DNA of 64,000 nt. Origin: Acinetobacter halotolerans (lineage in GTDB: Bacteria > Pseudomonadota > Gammaproteobacteria > Pseudomonadales > Moraxellaceae). Numbering within the stretch: the stretch's first letter is position 1; every line of letters begins with the position of its first letter. The notes beneath the pieces are model-generated. The model did not search any database and had not been told where the DNA came from. It saw only the letters and a list, made by a program, of their open reading frames with translations. Below are positions 1-8,570 of the stretch, piece after piece. The translations under genes and the position numbers were made by a program. The stretch covers positions 1 through 64,000 of the forward strand of contig NZ_SGIM01000001.1 of the NCBI RefSeq assembly GCF_004208515.1. The letters are read 5' to 3'.

Positions 1-28
1 TGTTCGTTAAATATTTAAATCTAATAGG

Positions 29-446
29 CTAATTGTGCCGAGTTGGTTGGTCTTGATACAGAGTGTAAATCATAGTGATTTGTATGCTGCTATGATCAAG
101 TAGGGATTGTATGGTGGGGGTGTCTTGCCCATTTTGTAGTAAATGCGTAGCGAAGCTGTGGCGTAAGGGGGGATCAGTTGATTCTTTTGCTGCAAGAAAT
201 AACCAAAACCATGACAATTGTGTTGCATAAGTTGGATATTTTTTCTCTAAAGCATCAGGAAGATAAACACCATTGCAGTTTAGATCTGATGCTCGGGTGT
301 TGTTTGTTATGATAAAGGATATAGCGTTTAATCCATTGGATATAGGCTCGTTTTGTTGATAGGCTTAAATGTTTGTATCGTGCTGTATAGGCGACTTTCT
401 CTAATATTTTTGATGGTTGTGTATGGGTATTATTTTGAATTATCAT
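29..446 (-). pseudogene. intI: Decayed integron-type tyrosine recombinase (IntI)
   Basis: Two fragments in different frames resemble an integron integrase. The N-terminal part (446 down to about 280) has the segment [19 protein letters not shown], typical of the SAM-like DNA-binding domain of IntI proteins, and then runs into a stop. The C-terminal part (about 277 down to 29) reads [13 protein letters not shown], then W-x-W-x-F, STDP and [10 protein letters not shown], and ends with the likely tyrosine nucleophile in TMIYT. These are in IntI order, but roughly 140 core residues are missing between the fragments. About 35 more, including the IntI-specific helix, are missing between STDP and LRHSFATH. 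A frameshift separates the parts. The gene faces away from the cassette-like genes, the normal integron layout. It cannot encode an active recombinase. The family call is confident; which integron class it came from is not known. Confidence 0.85.
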
Positions 447-526
447 AACTTGGCAAGTATGTTTTTACTCTTTTTGGTATTTTGAATATAACGAGAATAA
501 AATAGTTATGTTGTAAATTCATTTTG

Positions 527-564
527 GTTATGCGGCAAATATGCCGTATAACTGTAGTTATAAC
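527..564. other. Possible attI-like region: hairpin and GTTATAAC core
   Basis: Between the integrase remnant and the first cassette-like gene there is an 11-bp inverted repeat (527-537 with 542-552, one G-T wobble, 4-nt loop). It is followed by the palindrome GTTATAAC at 557-564. The 7-mer GTTATGC at 527 resembles the core sites recombined by integron integrases. The position is where attI is expected. This is inference from layout and short motifs only. Confidence 0.4.
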
Positions 565-574
565 TAGGCCGTTT

Positions 575-946
575 ATGTACGAAGCATTCATCATTTTTAG
601 CCAAACCAATAACACTTCGATAGAAAGATATGCTCAAGAAGTTCAAGCGTTTTATGCGAATTCCACTGGCGAGAAACCTGAACTAAAAGTAAACGGCCAG
701 ACCATTGTAGTTGCATTCGAAGGAATTCAGTTTTCAATCAATAGAAATTGTCAACCACAGGTCGCACTTGAATCTAAAGAGCTTTCTAGGTTTGCGATTT
801 CAGACCATGAAGAAATCGCAAAATCTATGTGCCGCCTTGAAATATTAGGTGCAAGAGATCCACAAATGAATTACTTCAACGACTTTCTTTTTTTGATTCA
901 GTGTGCAGAGCAACTCGGCAAGGTTTGGACTTTTAATACACGCTAA
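575..946 (+). CDS. Hypothetical protein in cassette-like position
   Basis: A 123-residue protein with no family I recognise. It is soluble-looking and has no signal peptide, membrane segment or clear motif. The ATG at 575 is preferred over an upstream in-frame start at 524: it begins just after the GTTATAAC core-like site, as cassette genes usually do, and the extra residues would be encoded by the putative attI hairpin. Base composition is A+T-rich (positions 721-780 hold 21 G/C of 60), unlike the next gene. It is followed within 20 bp by an attC-like site, so it looks like the first cassette of a short array. No ribosome-binding site stands out. Function unknown. Confidence 0.6.
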   Translation: MYEAFIIFSQTNNTSIERYAQEVQAFYANSTGEKPELKVNGQTIVVAFEGIQFSINRNCQPQVALESKELSRFAISDHEEIAKSMCRLEILGARDPQMNYFNDFLFLIQCAEQLGKVWTFNTR

Positions 947-964
947 GGAGAGTTCATGTGAAAC

Positions 965-1009
965 GTATAACAATTGGTTCAAACCGTTCGCTTCGCTCAA
1001 ACGTTAGAC
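965..1009 (+). repeat. attC-like recombination site, short or degenerate
   Basis: The 7-mer GTATAAC (965-971) and GTTAGAC (1003-1009) match inversely at 6 of 7 positions and fit the outer boxes of integron attC sites; GTTAGAC fits the GTTRRRY core. The sequence just inside, AATTGGTTCAA, is also typical of attC left boxes. The site is about 45 bp, shorter than the usual 57 bp or more, and its inner arms pair poorly, suggesting a deleted centre. It lies between the two cassette-like genes. Confidence 0.6.
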
Positions 1010-1027
1010 GGACGCCAAGGATACATC

Positions 1028-1504
1028 ATGACAGTTAAGCGTATGGACAATGTCGGTATCGTGGTGGAAGATATCGATGCCGCCATTGAGTTCTTCACCG
1101 AACTCGGCCTTACCCTCGAAGGCCGCATGCTCATCGAAGGGGAATGGGCTGGCCGCGTCACTGGAGTGCGCGGTCAGTGCGTCGAGATCGCCATGATGTG
1201 CACCCCCGACGGCCACAGCCGCCTCGAGCTCTCGCGCTTCGATACCCCCGCCATCGAGTCCGATCATCGTACAGCGCCCGTGAACTCGTTGGGATACCTG
1301 CGCGTCATGTTCACCGTAGAGGACATCGACGATACCCTTGCTCGGCTCAGCAAGCTCGGTGCAACAGTGGTTGATGAAGTTGTCGATTACGAAGACATCT
1401 ACCGGCTCTGCTACATCCGGGGTCCCGAACAAATTCTCATCGGGCTTGCCCAACAGCTCGGGCAGCATACCTCCCGAGAGAATCCTCTGGAACGTAAGCG
1501 TTGA
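1028..1504 (+). CDS. VOC (glyoxalase/dioxygenase fold) protein, G+C-rich cassette gene
   Basis: A 158-residue vicinal-oxygen-chelate superfamily protein with two beta-alpha-beta-beta-beta halves: one from MDNVGIVVEDIDAAIEFF, the second from GYLRVMFTVEDIDDTLARL, ending YRLCYIRGPEQILIGLAQQLG. The sequence resembles a subfamily common in actinobacteria and proteobacteria; its substrate is not known to me. The usual first metal-binding His is Asn here (MDNVGI), so catalysis by the standard metal centre is uncertain. Thirteen residues follow the family's usual end, suggesting the native stop was lost and a new one acquired. The ATG at 1028 is chosen because the upstream in-frame start at 974 lies inside the attC-like site. 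The gene is strikingly G+C-rich (43 of 60 at 1201-1260), a clear sign of transfer. Confidence 0.8.
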   Translation: MTVKRMDNVGIVVEDIDAAIEFFTELGLTLEGRMLIEGEWAGRVTGVRGQCVEIAMMCTPDGHSRLELSRFDTPAIESDHRTAPVNSLGYLRVMFTVEDIDDTLARLSKLGATVVDEVVDYEDIYRLCYIRGPEQILIGLAQQLGQHTSRENPLERKR

Positions 1505-1602
1505 GAACCAGAGCGTTACATGTCTGCGTACAATTTGACATCGAAGCATCACAAAGACTTTTGGATTAAACGCGATACTTTATTGGGTATTTTTCTACCC
1601 AA

Positions 1603-1638
1603 TAAAAAAAGCCCCATCATCCTGATGGGGCTTTTTTT
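1603..1638 (+). terminator. Rho-independent terminator closing the cassette block
   Basis: A perfect 9-bp stem GCCCCATCA (1611-1619) / TGATGGGGC (1623-1631) has a 3-nt loop, seven T after it and seven A before it. It works in either direction. A second hairpin (TATTGGGTA/TACCCAATA) lies just upstream at about 1580-1603. Confidence 0.85.
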
Positions 1639-1639
1639 G

Positions 1640-1959
1640 TATTTAGTTTATTGTTGCTTACTTCCTATAAACAACCACTTCCTGTGGGTCTTGTTATTCT
1701 GAAGGAGACTTCCTGTCTCTGTATGACTTGTATATTAAAATGAATACGGGGCACTGTATATTCGTCAATGACCCCGATCACTGTACGTTCAGGCTTACAT
1801 TGACCTCAACGCTTAGATCGTGTGATTTTTACCATATATATGGATATAAAGGCAGGTTCTTATCATTATTTTAGCTAAGGTTAGCTTTAAATCGCATTTG
1901 TATATCAAGTTTTACTATATAAAATTCGGAAAATTATATACTTGTGGAAAGACTGTCTC
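1640..1959. other. Gene-free stretch between cassette block and transporter
   Basis: About 320 bp with no convincing ORF, RNA or repeat. It is A+T-rich towards the right end, where a promoter for the following transporter is expected, but I cannot define -35 and -10 boxes with confidence. Confidence 0.5.
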
Positions 1960-3735
1960 ATGGGTTGGGAAGGATGGTTGTCATTAGCCTTAACGTTAAC
2001 AGGGCTGCTCACGCTGATTTTTTCAAGAATTGCGCCACATATCGTGATGTTAGCGATTTTGACTATATTAAGTGTGTTGGGCATATTGACGGCTCAAGAG
2101 GCTTTGGCTGGCTTTAGTAACTCAGGCCTGATTACTGTTGCAGCAATGTTTGTGGTGGCTGCAGGTATTTCTAATTCTGGTGGTATTGACCTGTTTGTGA
2201 ATAAGTTACTGGGCACACCCAAAACGGAACGCATGGCGCTACTTAGAATTTTCTTACCAATTGCACCACTTAGTGCCTTTTTAAATAATACCCCTGTGGT
2301 TGCAACCATGATTCCAGCATTGAATAGCTGGTCGAAGAAGATTGGGATTGCACCGTCTAAATTAATGATTCCCTTGAGTTATACCGCTATTTTAGGTGGG
2401 ACGATTACCTTAATTGGTACCAGTACCAATTTGGTGGTCAATGGGCAGTATCAAGCATTAACGGGCGAAGCTGGTTTTGGCTTATTTGATATTACGATTA
2501 TTGGTTTACCTGTTGCGATCATTGGTATGTTTGCGATGTATTGGCTCGCACCAAAATTATTGCCCAATCATCAAGAGCAGAATGTCTTTTCCAATCTACG
2601 CGAATTTACCTTAGAAGTGGTGGTGAGTCCGAATGGCCCATTGGTCGGTCAATCGGTTGCAGCGGCAGGGCTAAGAAGCTTAAAACGTGTTTATCTGGTT
2701 GAAATTGAACGTCAGCAAACCGTTTTATCGGCCGTTTCTTCTGATGAAATTTTATTTGGAGATGATCGTCTGGTTTTTGCAGGTGATACCGAAGCCATTA
2801 CCGAACTTCTAAAAATTAATGGCTTGATGGCTCCAGATAGTATTGATGAGAAGTCTTCTTTAGAGGAAACACATGCAGGCCGTCGTTTGGTTGAGGCCGT
2901 TGTGTCACCGCATTGTGAAGCGATTGGCAGCGCGATTCGTGATGCCAAATTCCGCAATCGTTATGGTGCAGTCGTATTGGCTGTGGCACGCAATGGCGAA
3001 CGTTTAAAGGGTGGCTTGGGCAATATTAAATTGCAGGCAGGCGACACCTTATTATTGGAAGCACGTCCTGCTTTCGTCACTCGACAAAAATATAATAAAG
3101 ATTTTCTATTGGTCAATGAGCTAGATCATGAACCACTGCAACATGATAAAGCATTATTGTCATGGGGCATTTTACTCGCTGCGGTGATTGCTGCTGGCTT
3201 TAATGTGATCAGCATGCTCAATGCCGCATTGTTGGCTGCAGGTGCCATGTTGATTTTCCGTTGTTTGACCGTGAAACAGGCTGAAAAGAGCTTAGATTTA
3301 ACGGTCATCCTAACCATTGCGGCTTCTTTTGCTTTGGGTGCAGCTTTGGAAAAGACAGGTGTAGCGGAAATGTTGGCGCAATTCATCGTGCATTTTAGTG
3401 CGGGTGAAGCGATCTTATTGCTGATTTTGACTTATTTCTTTGTTTCATTATTGACAGAAGTGATTACCAATAATGCGGCAGCATTGCTGACCTTGCCGAT
3501 TGTATTGGAGATTACAGCTCAAGCGAATTTAAATCCGATTCCTTTTGTCTTTGCCATTATGATGGCGGCTTCCGCAAGTTTTGCGACACCGCTGGGTTAT
3601 CAGACCAATTTAATGGTATTAGGACCAGGAAATTATCGCTTTAGTGATTTTATTAAAATCGGCTTACCCATGAATATTTTTATTGGTTGTGTCACGGTCA
3701 CGTTATTGATTTTGCTCTTTCCCATTCAGTTATAA
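1960..3735 (+). CDS. SLC13/ArsB-type anion permease with TrkA-C domains
   Basis: Inner-membrane transporter of the divalent anion:sodium symporter (SLC13) superfamily, 591 residues. About five to six membrane segments span residues 1-200. Two RCK/TrkA-C-like soluble domains lie at about 210-290 and 300-378, and another membrane block follows from about 395 to the end. Diagnostic segments are NNTPVVATMIP and GTSTNLVVNG in the first half, mirrored by TNNAAALLTLP and GYQTNLMVLG in the second: the two inverted repeats that form the ion and substrate sites. The substrate (sulfate, dicarboxylate or other) cannot be read from sequence. The ATG at 1960 is preferred to an in-frame TTG at 1942. It is a single gene ending in a strong terminator. 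Confidence 0.85.
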   Translation: MGWEGWLSLALTLTGLLTLIFSRIAPHIVMLAILTILSVLGILTAQEALAGFSNSGLITVAAMFVVAAGISNSGGIDLFVNKLLGTPKTERMALLRIFLPIAPLSAFLNNTPVVATMIPALNSWSKKIGIAPSKLMIPLSYTAILGGTITLIGTSTNLVVNGQYQALTGEAGFGLFDITIIGLPVAIIGMFAMYWLAPKLLPNHQEQNVFSNLREFTLEVVVSPNGPLVGQSVAAAGLRSLKRVYLVEIERQQTVLSAVSSDEILFGDDRLVFAGDTEAITELLKINGLMAPDSIDEKSSLEETHAGRRLVEAVVSPHCEAIGSAIRDAKFRNRYGAVVLAVARNGERLKGGLGNIKLQAGDTLLLEARPAFVTRQKYNKDFLLVNELDHEPLQHDKALLSWGILLAAVIAAGFNVISMLNAALLAAGAMLIFRCLTVKQAEKSLDLTVILTIAASFALGAALEKTGVAEMLAQFIVHFSAGEAILLLILTYFFVSLLTEVITNNAAALLTLPIVLEITAQANLNPIPFVFAIMMAASASFATPLGYQTNLMVLGPGNYRFSDFIKIGLPMNIFIGCVTVTLLILLFPIQL

Positions 3736-3740
3736 AAGAT

Positions 3741-3769
3741 AAAGCCCTGAAGATTTCAGGGCTTTTTTT
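3741..3769. terminator. Terminator between transporter and outer-membrane gene
   Basis: A perfect 11-bp stem AAAGCCCTGAA / TTCAGGGCTTT (3741-3751, 3755-3765) with a 3-nt loop and a seven-T run on the plus strand. It mainly serves the plus-strand transporter; the convergent minus gene ends at 3788. Confidence 0.85.
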
Positions 3770-3787
3770 ACGGCATAAATCGCCTGT

Positions 3788-4510
3788 TTAGAAGTGGATA
3801 TCGATACCCAAATAAGGTCCTTTGAAATCAAATTTGAGATCATTTTTTTCGTAGTCATCTAGCTTGATATTTAAGATACGATAGCCTGCTTTTAAACCGA
3901 CATCCACCAGTAAGTTATCAATAAAGTTGTATTGTAACTCTGCTTGGGCATCGGTAATTTTGGTGTCATTGAAGTTGCTATATAACAACTCAGTTTTGGC
4001 ACTTAAACCTGTGAATGGCAGTTTGACACCTGCTGACCCATAAATTACTGGAACCGTTTTATTGATATCGACTTTCCCCATTTTATAAAGACTACTCGTT
4101 GGGTCTGCTAGAAGTGTTGTGACATCACCATTTAAAGTGGTTGCACCAAATCCGACATCCGCATCGACGATATTGTCTAAGATCTCATAATATAAAATAA
4201 AATCGGTATGAGCGATGTCTAGGTCATATATAGGTTGCCCGAAAACCTCATTTTCTGTTTGCGTCTTTAGATTCACATGGCGAATTTTGGCATTTGGCAG
4301 TAACGGAATTGGATGTTCAAAAGCCAATGACAGTTGTGCTGAACCTTTGCGGTCTAAGTCTTGATCTGGTGCAGATGTTTGCGCAGCCATATTGGCTTTA
4401 CCATTGTAGTTCCAATAGCTGAGATCGCCTTTGACACCAATTACGTCTGCCTGTGCTAAACCACATAGGCTTGTCCCTAAAGCAAGCATTGATATTTTTA
4501 ATATTTTCAT
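3788..4510 (-). CDS. TIGR04219-like outer-membrane beta-barrel protein
   Basis: A 240-residue exported protein. The start at 4510 gives a clean signal peptide (MKILKISMLALGTSLCGLAQA); upstream in-frame starts would bury it. The mature part has alternating amphipathic strands and ends in a terminal aromatic strand (YLGIDIHF), the C-terminal Phe signature of BAM-assembled outer-membrane proteins. The pattern DVIGVKGDLSYWNY with a repeated barrel fits the family of small outer-membrane beta-barrels annotated as TIGR04219. Function is unknown. It stands alone, convergent with the SLC13 gene and divergent from the aldehyde dehydrogenase. Family assignment is from memory of the pattern and is moderately secure; the outer-membrane location is well supported. 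Confidence 0.75.
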   Translation of the reverse strand: MKILKISMLALGTSLCGLAQADVIGVKGDLSYWNYNGKANMAAQTSAPDQDLDRKGSAQLSLAFEHPIPLLPNAKIRHVNLKTQTENEVFGQPIYDLDIAHTDFILYYEILDNIVDADVGFGATTLNGDVTTLLADPTSSLYKMGKVDINKTVPVIYGSAGVKLPFTGLSAKTELLYSNFNDTKITDAQAELQYNFIDNLLVDVGLKAGYRILNIKLDDYEKNDLKFDFKGPYLGIDIHF

Positions 4511-4640
4511 TGTATTGTCCCAATAAATACGAGAAACAGTAATGAATTGTTGTAAATTCATCACCGATTGGGCGCATCATATAGTGAACAATTCAAATAT
4601 GCAGTAGTCTAATTTTAAATTTTTGCAAAGAGAATAAAAA

Positions 4641-6092
4641 ATGTCAGATACACAAAGTGTTGTGGATTACCCCCTGTATGTGGCAGGCAAGGCAATCACA
4701 ACAGGTCAATGGTTAGAGGTACAGAATAAATATCAAGGCACGACATTTGCGCGAGTGGCGTTGGCTGATGCCAAGGTTCTAGAAAAGGCGATTGCCGCAT
4801 CGGTCAAAGCAGAAGCCGAAATGGCAGCATTAAAACCCTTCCAAAAACAGCAAATCTTATTGCACTGTGTAAAACGCTTTAATGAGTTAAGGGATGAGCT
4901 GACCGAAATTTTAATCGCAGAAGGTGGTAAACCTCGTGGCGCGGCGAGTGCCGAAGTTGAACGTTTAATTAATACTTTTCAATTGGCTGCGGATGCCGTG
5001 ACGCAACTTGACGATGGTCGAGTATTACCTTTGGCCGTCACGCCAGCCGCAGCACGTTATCGCGGTATGGTGAAACAGGTGCCGATTGGTGCTGTTTCAT
5101 TGATTAGTCCCTTCAATTTCCCTTTAAATTTGGTGGCACATAAGATCGCGCCTGCCATTGCGGCAGGTTGTCCTTTTGTTTTAAAACCAGCGAGTCTAAC
5201 CCCGATTAGTGCATTAAAAATTGCTGAGGTGTTAGCAGAAACGGATTTGCCGAAAGGTTCGTGGTCGGTATTGCCTTGTGAGCGTCAAGCCGCTGATATT
5301 TTAGTCACAGATGACCGCTTTAAATTACTTAGCTTTACGGGTTCTGACCAAGTGGGTTGGGATATGAAAGCGCGTGCAGGCCGTAAAAAGGTGACTTTAG
5401 AGCTGGGTGGAAATGCAGCGGTGATGATTGACGCAGATGCGGTAGTTGACGATGCGCTGATTGATCGTTTGATTGGTGCTGCATATGGCCATGCTGGGCA
5501 GATATGTATCAGTGTGCAACGTATTTTAATTCATGCCGATCTTTATGCTGACGTGAAAAAGAGATTGTTGGCAAAGCTGAAAAAAATCAAAGCTGACGAC
5601 CCTGCATTAAGCACGACATTGGTTGGTCCTATGATTAAAGCTGCGGAAGCAGTTCGTTTGAAAAAATGGATTGATAAAGCTGAGAAGAAAGGTGCGAAAA
5701 TATTGCTCGGTGGCAATCTACAAGGCGTTTTATTCGAACCAACTTTGTTGGAAAATGTCGATGCCAAGCTGGAAATTTATAAGGATGAAGCCTTTGGTCC
5801 TGTCGCCATACTAGAGAAATATAAAGAGTTTGAGCAGGGCATTGCTACCATAAATCAAAGCCGTTTTGGTTTACAGGCTGGTGTCTATACGCAAAATCTC
5901 AATAAAATGCTGTATGCATGGGACCATTTGCATGTGGGTGGGGTGATTATTAATGATGTGCCCACTTTCCGTGTCGACAATATGCCGTATGGCGGCGTGA
6001 AGGATTCTGGCTTAGGTCGAGAAGGGATTCATTCTGCGATTCGTGATATGCAGGAAGAGCGTTTATTGGTCATTAAGGAAACTCAAGCCTAA
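4641..6092 (+). CDS. NAD(P)-dependent aldehyde dehydrogenase family protein
   Basis: A 483-residue cytoplasmic ALDH-superfamily enzyme oxidising an aldehyde to the acid. The Rossmann segment SFTGSDQVGW is followed by the general base Glu254 in LELGGN and the nucleophile Cys289 in GQICIS, at the normal spacing. SPFNFPLN and the C-terminal MPYGGVKDSGLGREG are also family signatures. Length is normal. The substrate cannot be read; the closest feel is to non-phosphorylating or broad aliphatic ALDHs. The ATG at 4641 follows an AAGAGAAT ribosome-binding site. The next gene begins 49 bp downstream and may be co-transcribed. Confidence 0.88.
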   Translation: MSDTQSVVDYPLYVAGKAITTGQWLEVQNKYQGTTFARVALADAKVLEKAIAASVKAEAEMAALKPFQKQQILLHCVKRFNELRDELTEILIAEGGKPRGAASAEVERLINTFQLAADAVTQLDDGRVLPLAVTPAAARYRGMVKQVPIGAVSLISPFNFPLNLVAHKIAPAIAAGCPFVLKPASLTPISALKIAEVLAETDLPKGSWSVLPCERQAADILVTDDRFKLLSFTGSDQVGWDMKARAGRKKVTLELGGNAAVMIDADAVVDDALIDRLIGAAYGHAGQICISVQRILIHADLYADVKKRLLAKLKKIKADDPALSTTLVGPMIKAAEAVRLKKWIDKAEKKGAKILLGGNLQGVLFEPTLLENVDAKLEIYKDEAFGPVAILEKYKEFEQGIATINQSRFGLQAGVYTQNLNKMLYAWDHLHVGGVIINDVPTFRVDNMPYGGVKDSGLGREGIHSAIRDMQEERLLVIKETQA

Positions 6093-6141
6093 TCAGCTTG
6101 GCGTGTCGTGTATTCATCTCATGTTGGCGAAAGGAAAGTCC

Positions 6142-6714
6142 ATGCCTAAATTTTATAAGCTAGTCCTATTGTGCTTGTGCATGTTGTGGACGCTGTCAGC
6201 ATGGGCATTTTCTTCGCAGCAGTTGGTGAGCGATGCACGAAAACAAATAGGTGTCACCCGATTTTATGATCCTGCTTATACCCGTTTGGATTATCCGATG
6301 GGTGATGTACCGATGGTGAAAGGTGTCTGTACTGATGTGGTGATTCGAGCATTACGTCGTCAAGGCATCGATTTACAGCAACGGATGCATGAGGATATGC
6401 GGCAGCACTTTAAGCTGTATCCAAACAAATGGGGACTTAAAGCGCCTGATAAAAATATTGATCATCGCCGAGTTCCAAATATTGCCACCTATTTCCAGCG
6501 AAAAGGTTATCAGGTGCGTGATCAAAACTATCGTGCTGGGGATATTCTGACGTGGGATTTAGGGCAAGGGCTGGTGCATATTGGCATCGTCTCGGATAAG
6601 AACAGTTTTTTTCAGAAAACCCCGCTGATTTTGCATAATATTGGTCGAGGAACTGAAGAATCAGATATTTTGTTTAAGTATAAAATCACGGGACATTATC
6701 GAATCAAAAATTAA
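6142..6714 (+). CDS. DUF1287 domain exported protein
   Basis: A 190-residue protein with an N-terminal signal peptide ending ...LSAWA, then the DUF1287 family pattern: DARKQIGVTRFYDPAY, GVCTDVVIRALRR with Cys63, and LVHIGIVSD near the C-terminus. The Cys and His arrangement is reminiscent of NlpC/P60-like cysteine hydrolases, so a periplasmic cell-wall or amide hydrolase role is possible but unproven. The start at 6142 is preferred because AAAGGAAAG lies 6-8 bp upstream and it opens directly into the signal peptide; upstream in-frame ATGs lie inside the aldehyde dehydrogenase gene. Confidence 0.8.
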   Translation: MPKFYKLVLLCLCMLWTLSAWAFSSQQLVSDARKQIGVTRFYDPAYTRLDYPMGDVPMVKGVCTDVVIRALRRQGIDLQQRMHEDMRQHFKLYPNKWGLKAPDKNIDHRRVPNIATYFQRKGYQVRDQNYRAGDILTWDLGQGLVHIGIVSDKNSFFQKTPLILHNIGRGTEESDILFKYKITGHYRIKN

Positions 6715-7082
6715 ATGCATAAAAAGTAATTATGCTGATCATGTTTTTAAATCAAATGATAAATTTAAACAAGGTCGGAAAATTGAGTTGAAAAATAATC
6801 AATCGTGTCTGAATTGGCGATGAACGGTTATTTTTTTTTGTATAAATTACAGTAAAAATAAATAAAAAAGGGTATTGTTCAATCATCAACAGGCAAAAAA
6901 TAGTCAAAATTTTTTAAGGAAGAGTTTTCTAATTTTTGCTGGTTTGAATATAAGAAATGAAAACTCAAAAGGTTTTTTCTGATTCAACCAATAATAGGAT
7001 TTGCATTGGTACTTTTCTTGCTAGCAGTATAACAACCAGAGAACAGCAGCATCGAAAGTTGCCTTAGGAATAGGTTATTTTT
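6715..7082. other. A+T-rich gene-free leader before the sodium symporter
   Basis: About 370 bp, very A+T-rich, with several poly-A and poly-T runs. No convincing ORF, hairpin terminator or riboswitch was recognised. The promoter of the symporter-metS pair is expected here. Confidence 0.5.
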
Positions 7083-8561
7083 ATGACAGAAACTCGTGAG
7101 CACTGGTCGGCACGATCAGGTTTTATCATCGCCGCAATTGGTTCGGCGGTTGGATTAGGCAATATTTGGCGCTTCCCTTATGTTGCATATGAAAACGGTG
7201 GCGGTGCGTTTTTAATCCCTTATTTAGTAGCTTTATTGACGGCAGGATTACCCCTCTTATTTTTAGATTATGCAGTTGGGCATCGCAGCAGTGGTGCACC
7301 GCCGAAAGCATATCAGCAACTCACCAAACGGGCTGAGTCTTTGGGATGGTGGCAAGCATGTGTATGTATTGTGATTGCACTTTATTACGCCAGTGTACTG
7401 ACTTGGGCAGGAAGTTATATTTATTTCTCCTTCGGTCAAAGCTGGGGTACAGACCCAGAAAATTTCTTCTTTAATAAGTTCTTAGCAACCTCTCAAGCTG
7501 CCACTTTTGATCTGACCTTTATTGGCCATTTATTTTGGCCATTAATTGGGGTTTGGGCGTTAGTCTTATTTATTTTGTATGGTGGTGTTCGCAAAGGGGT
7601 TGAGCTTGCGAACCGTATTTTCATGCCAATCTTATTGGTACTGTTTGGTATTTTGGTGATTCAGGCTTTACGTTTACCTGGTGCAGTAGAAGGTTTGAAT
7701 GCTTTCTTTACTCCAAACTGGGAAGCCATGAAGAACTATAAAGTCTGGTTAGCGGCTTATGGTCATATCTTCTTCTCGCTTTCGATTGGATTCGGGATCA
7801 TGGTGACCTATGCCTCTTACTTAAAACCGAAAACCAATTTGACGGGTTCAGGTTTGGTGATTGGTTTTGCTAACTCTTCGTTTGAGATCTTGGCAGGTAT
7901 TGGTGTTTTCGCAGCCCTTGGTTTCATGGCACATGCAGCGGGCACCAGCGTACAAGACGTGGTGAGCGGCGGTATTGGCTTGGCATTTATTGCATTCCCT
8001 AAGATTATTTCAAGCTTAGGTGCAGGCGCAGAGTTGTTCGGGATCTTATTCTTTAGCTCGCTCTTTGTGGCTGGTGTTTCATCGATGGTCAGTATTTTGC
8101 AAGTACCGATCTCAGCGATGCAGGACAAGTTGAATTGGAGTCGTGCTAAAGCCGTGACCATTATTGGTGGTGGTACTGGTGCGGTTTCTATTTTCTTATT
8201 CTCAAGTGCCAACGCGATTAAACTGGTCGATATTATTGATCACTTTATTAATAATCTAGGCATTGTCTCAGGTGCTTTGGTTTCGATCATTATGGTGTCA
8301 TGGTTCAAGCGTTCACTGATGAAAGATCTAGAGCAGCATGTCAACCGTGTATCTACCATCCAATTGGGTGGGGTTTGGGAATTCACCTTAACCATCATTA
8401 CCCCAGTTGTTTTGATTTCTACCCTTGGGCTTGCATTAAGTGCATTGTTGCAAAAAGGCTATGGCGATTATGCAATGAGCTTACAGCTTTGGTTTGGTTG
8501 GGGCTGTATTCTATTCTGTGCGATCGGTGCATTGTTTATGAGCAGCTTAAAGAATCGCTAG
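7083..8561 (+). CDS. Sodium-dependent amino-acid transporter (NSS/SNF family)
   Basis: A 492-residue inner-membrane symporter of the neurotransmitter:sodium symporter family. The N-terminus EHWSARSGFIIAAIGSAVGLGNIWRF carries the unwound TM1 region that binds sodium and substrate in LeuT-type proteins; about 12 membrane segments follow. The downstream 39-residue MetS-like protein suggests the MetP type, which in Corynebacterium imports methionine and alanine together with MetS. The substrate here is therefore an inference. The gene starts with ATG after a moderate AGGAATAGG site. The intergenic gap to metS is 9 bp, so the two are co-transcribed. Confidence 0.88.
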   Translation: MTETREHWSARSGFIIAAIGSAVGLGNIWRFPYVAYENGGGAFLIPYLVALLTAGLPLLFLDYAVGHRSSGAPPKAYQQLTKRAESLGWWQACVCIVIALYYASVLTWAGSYIYFSFGQSWGTDPENFFFNKFLATSQAATFDLTFIGHLFWPLIGVWALVLFILYGGVRKGVELANRIFMPILLVLFGILVIQALRLPGAVEGLNAFFTPNWEAMKNYKVWLAAYGHIFFSLSIGFGIMVTYASYLKPKTNLTGSGLVIGFANSSFEILAGIGVFAALGFMAHAAGTSVQDVVSGGIGLAFIAFPKIISSLGAGAELFGILFFSSLFVAGVSSMVSILQVPISAMQDKLNWSRAKAVTIIGGGTGAVSIFLFSSANAIKLVDIIDHFINNLGIVSGALVSIIMVSWFKRSLMKDLEQHVNRVSTIQLGGVWEFTLTIITPVVLISTLGLALSALLQKGYGDYAMSLQLWFGWGCILFCAIGALFMSSLKNR

Positions 8562-8570
8562 GAGATGACG

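Noticed and set aside
1448..1521. A second attC site at the end of the VOC gene, from GCCCAAC (1448) and GTTACAT (1515)
   Set aside because: The outer boxes do not pair with each other and the inner arms are poor, so it is not called as a feature, only mentioned.
1004..1552. A 182-codon minus-strand frame opposite the VOC gene
   Set aside because: It is antisense to a clear family member and arises from the high G+C of that gene.
6715..7082. A riboswitch (SAM or glycine type) upstream of the amino-acid symporter
   Set aside because: I could not see the conserved core of any known class in this A+T-rich stretch.
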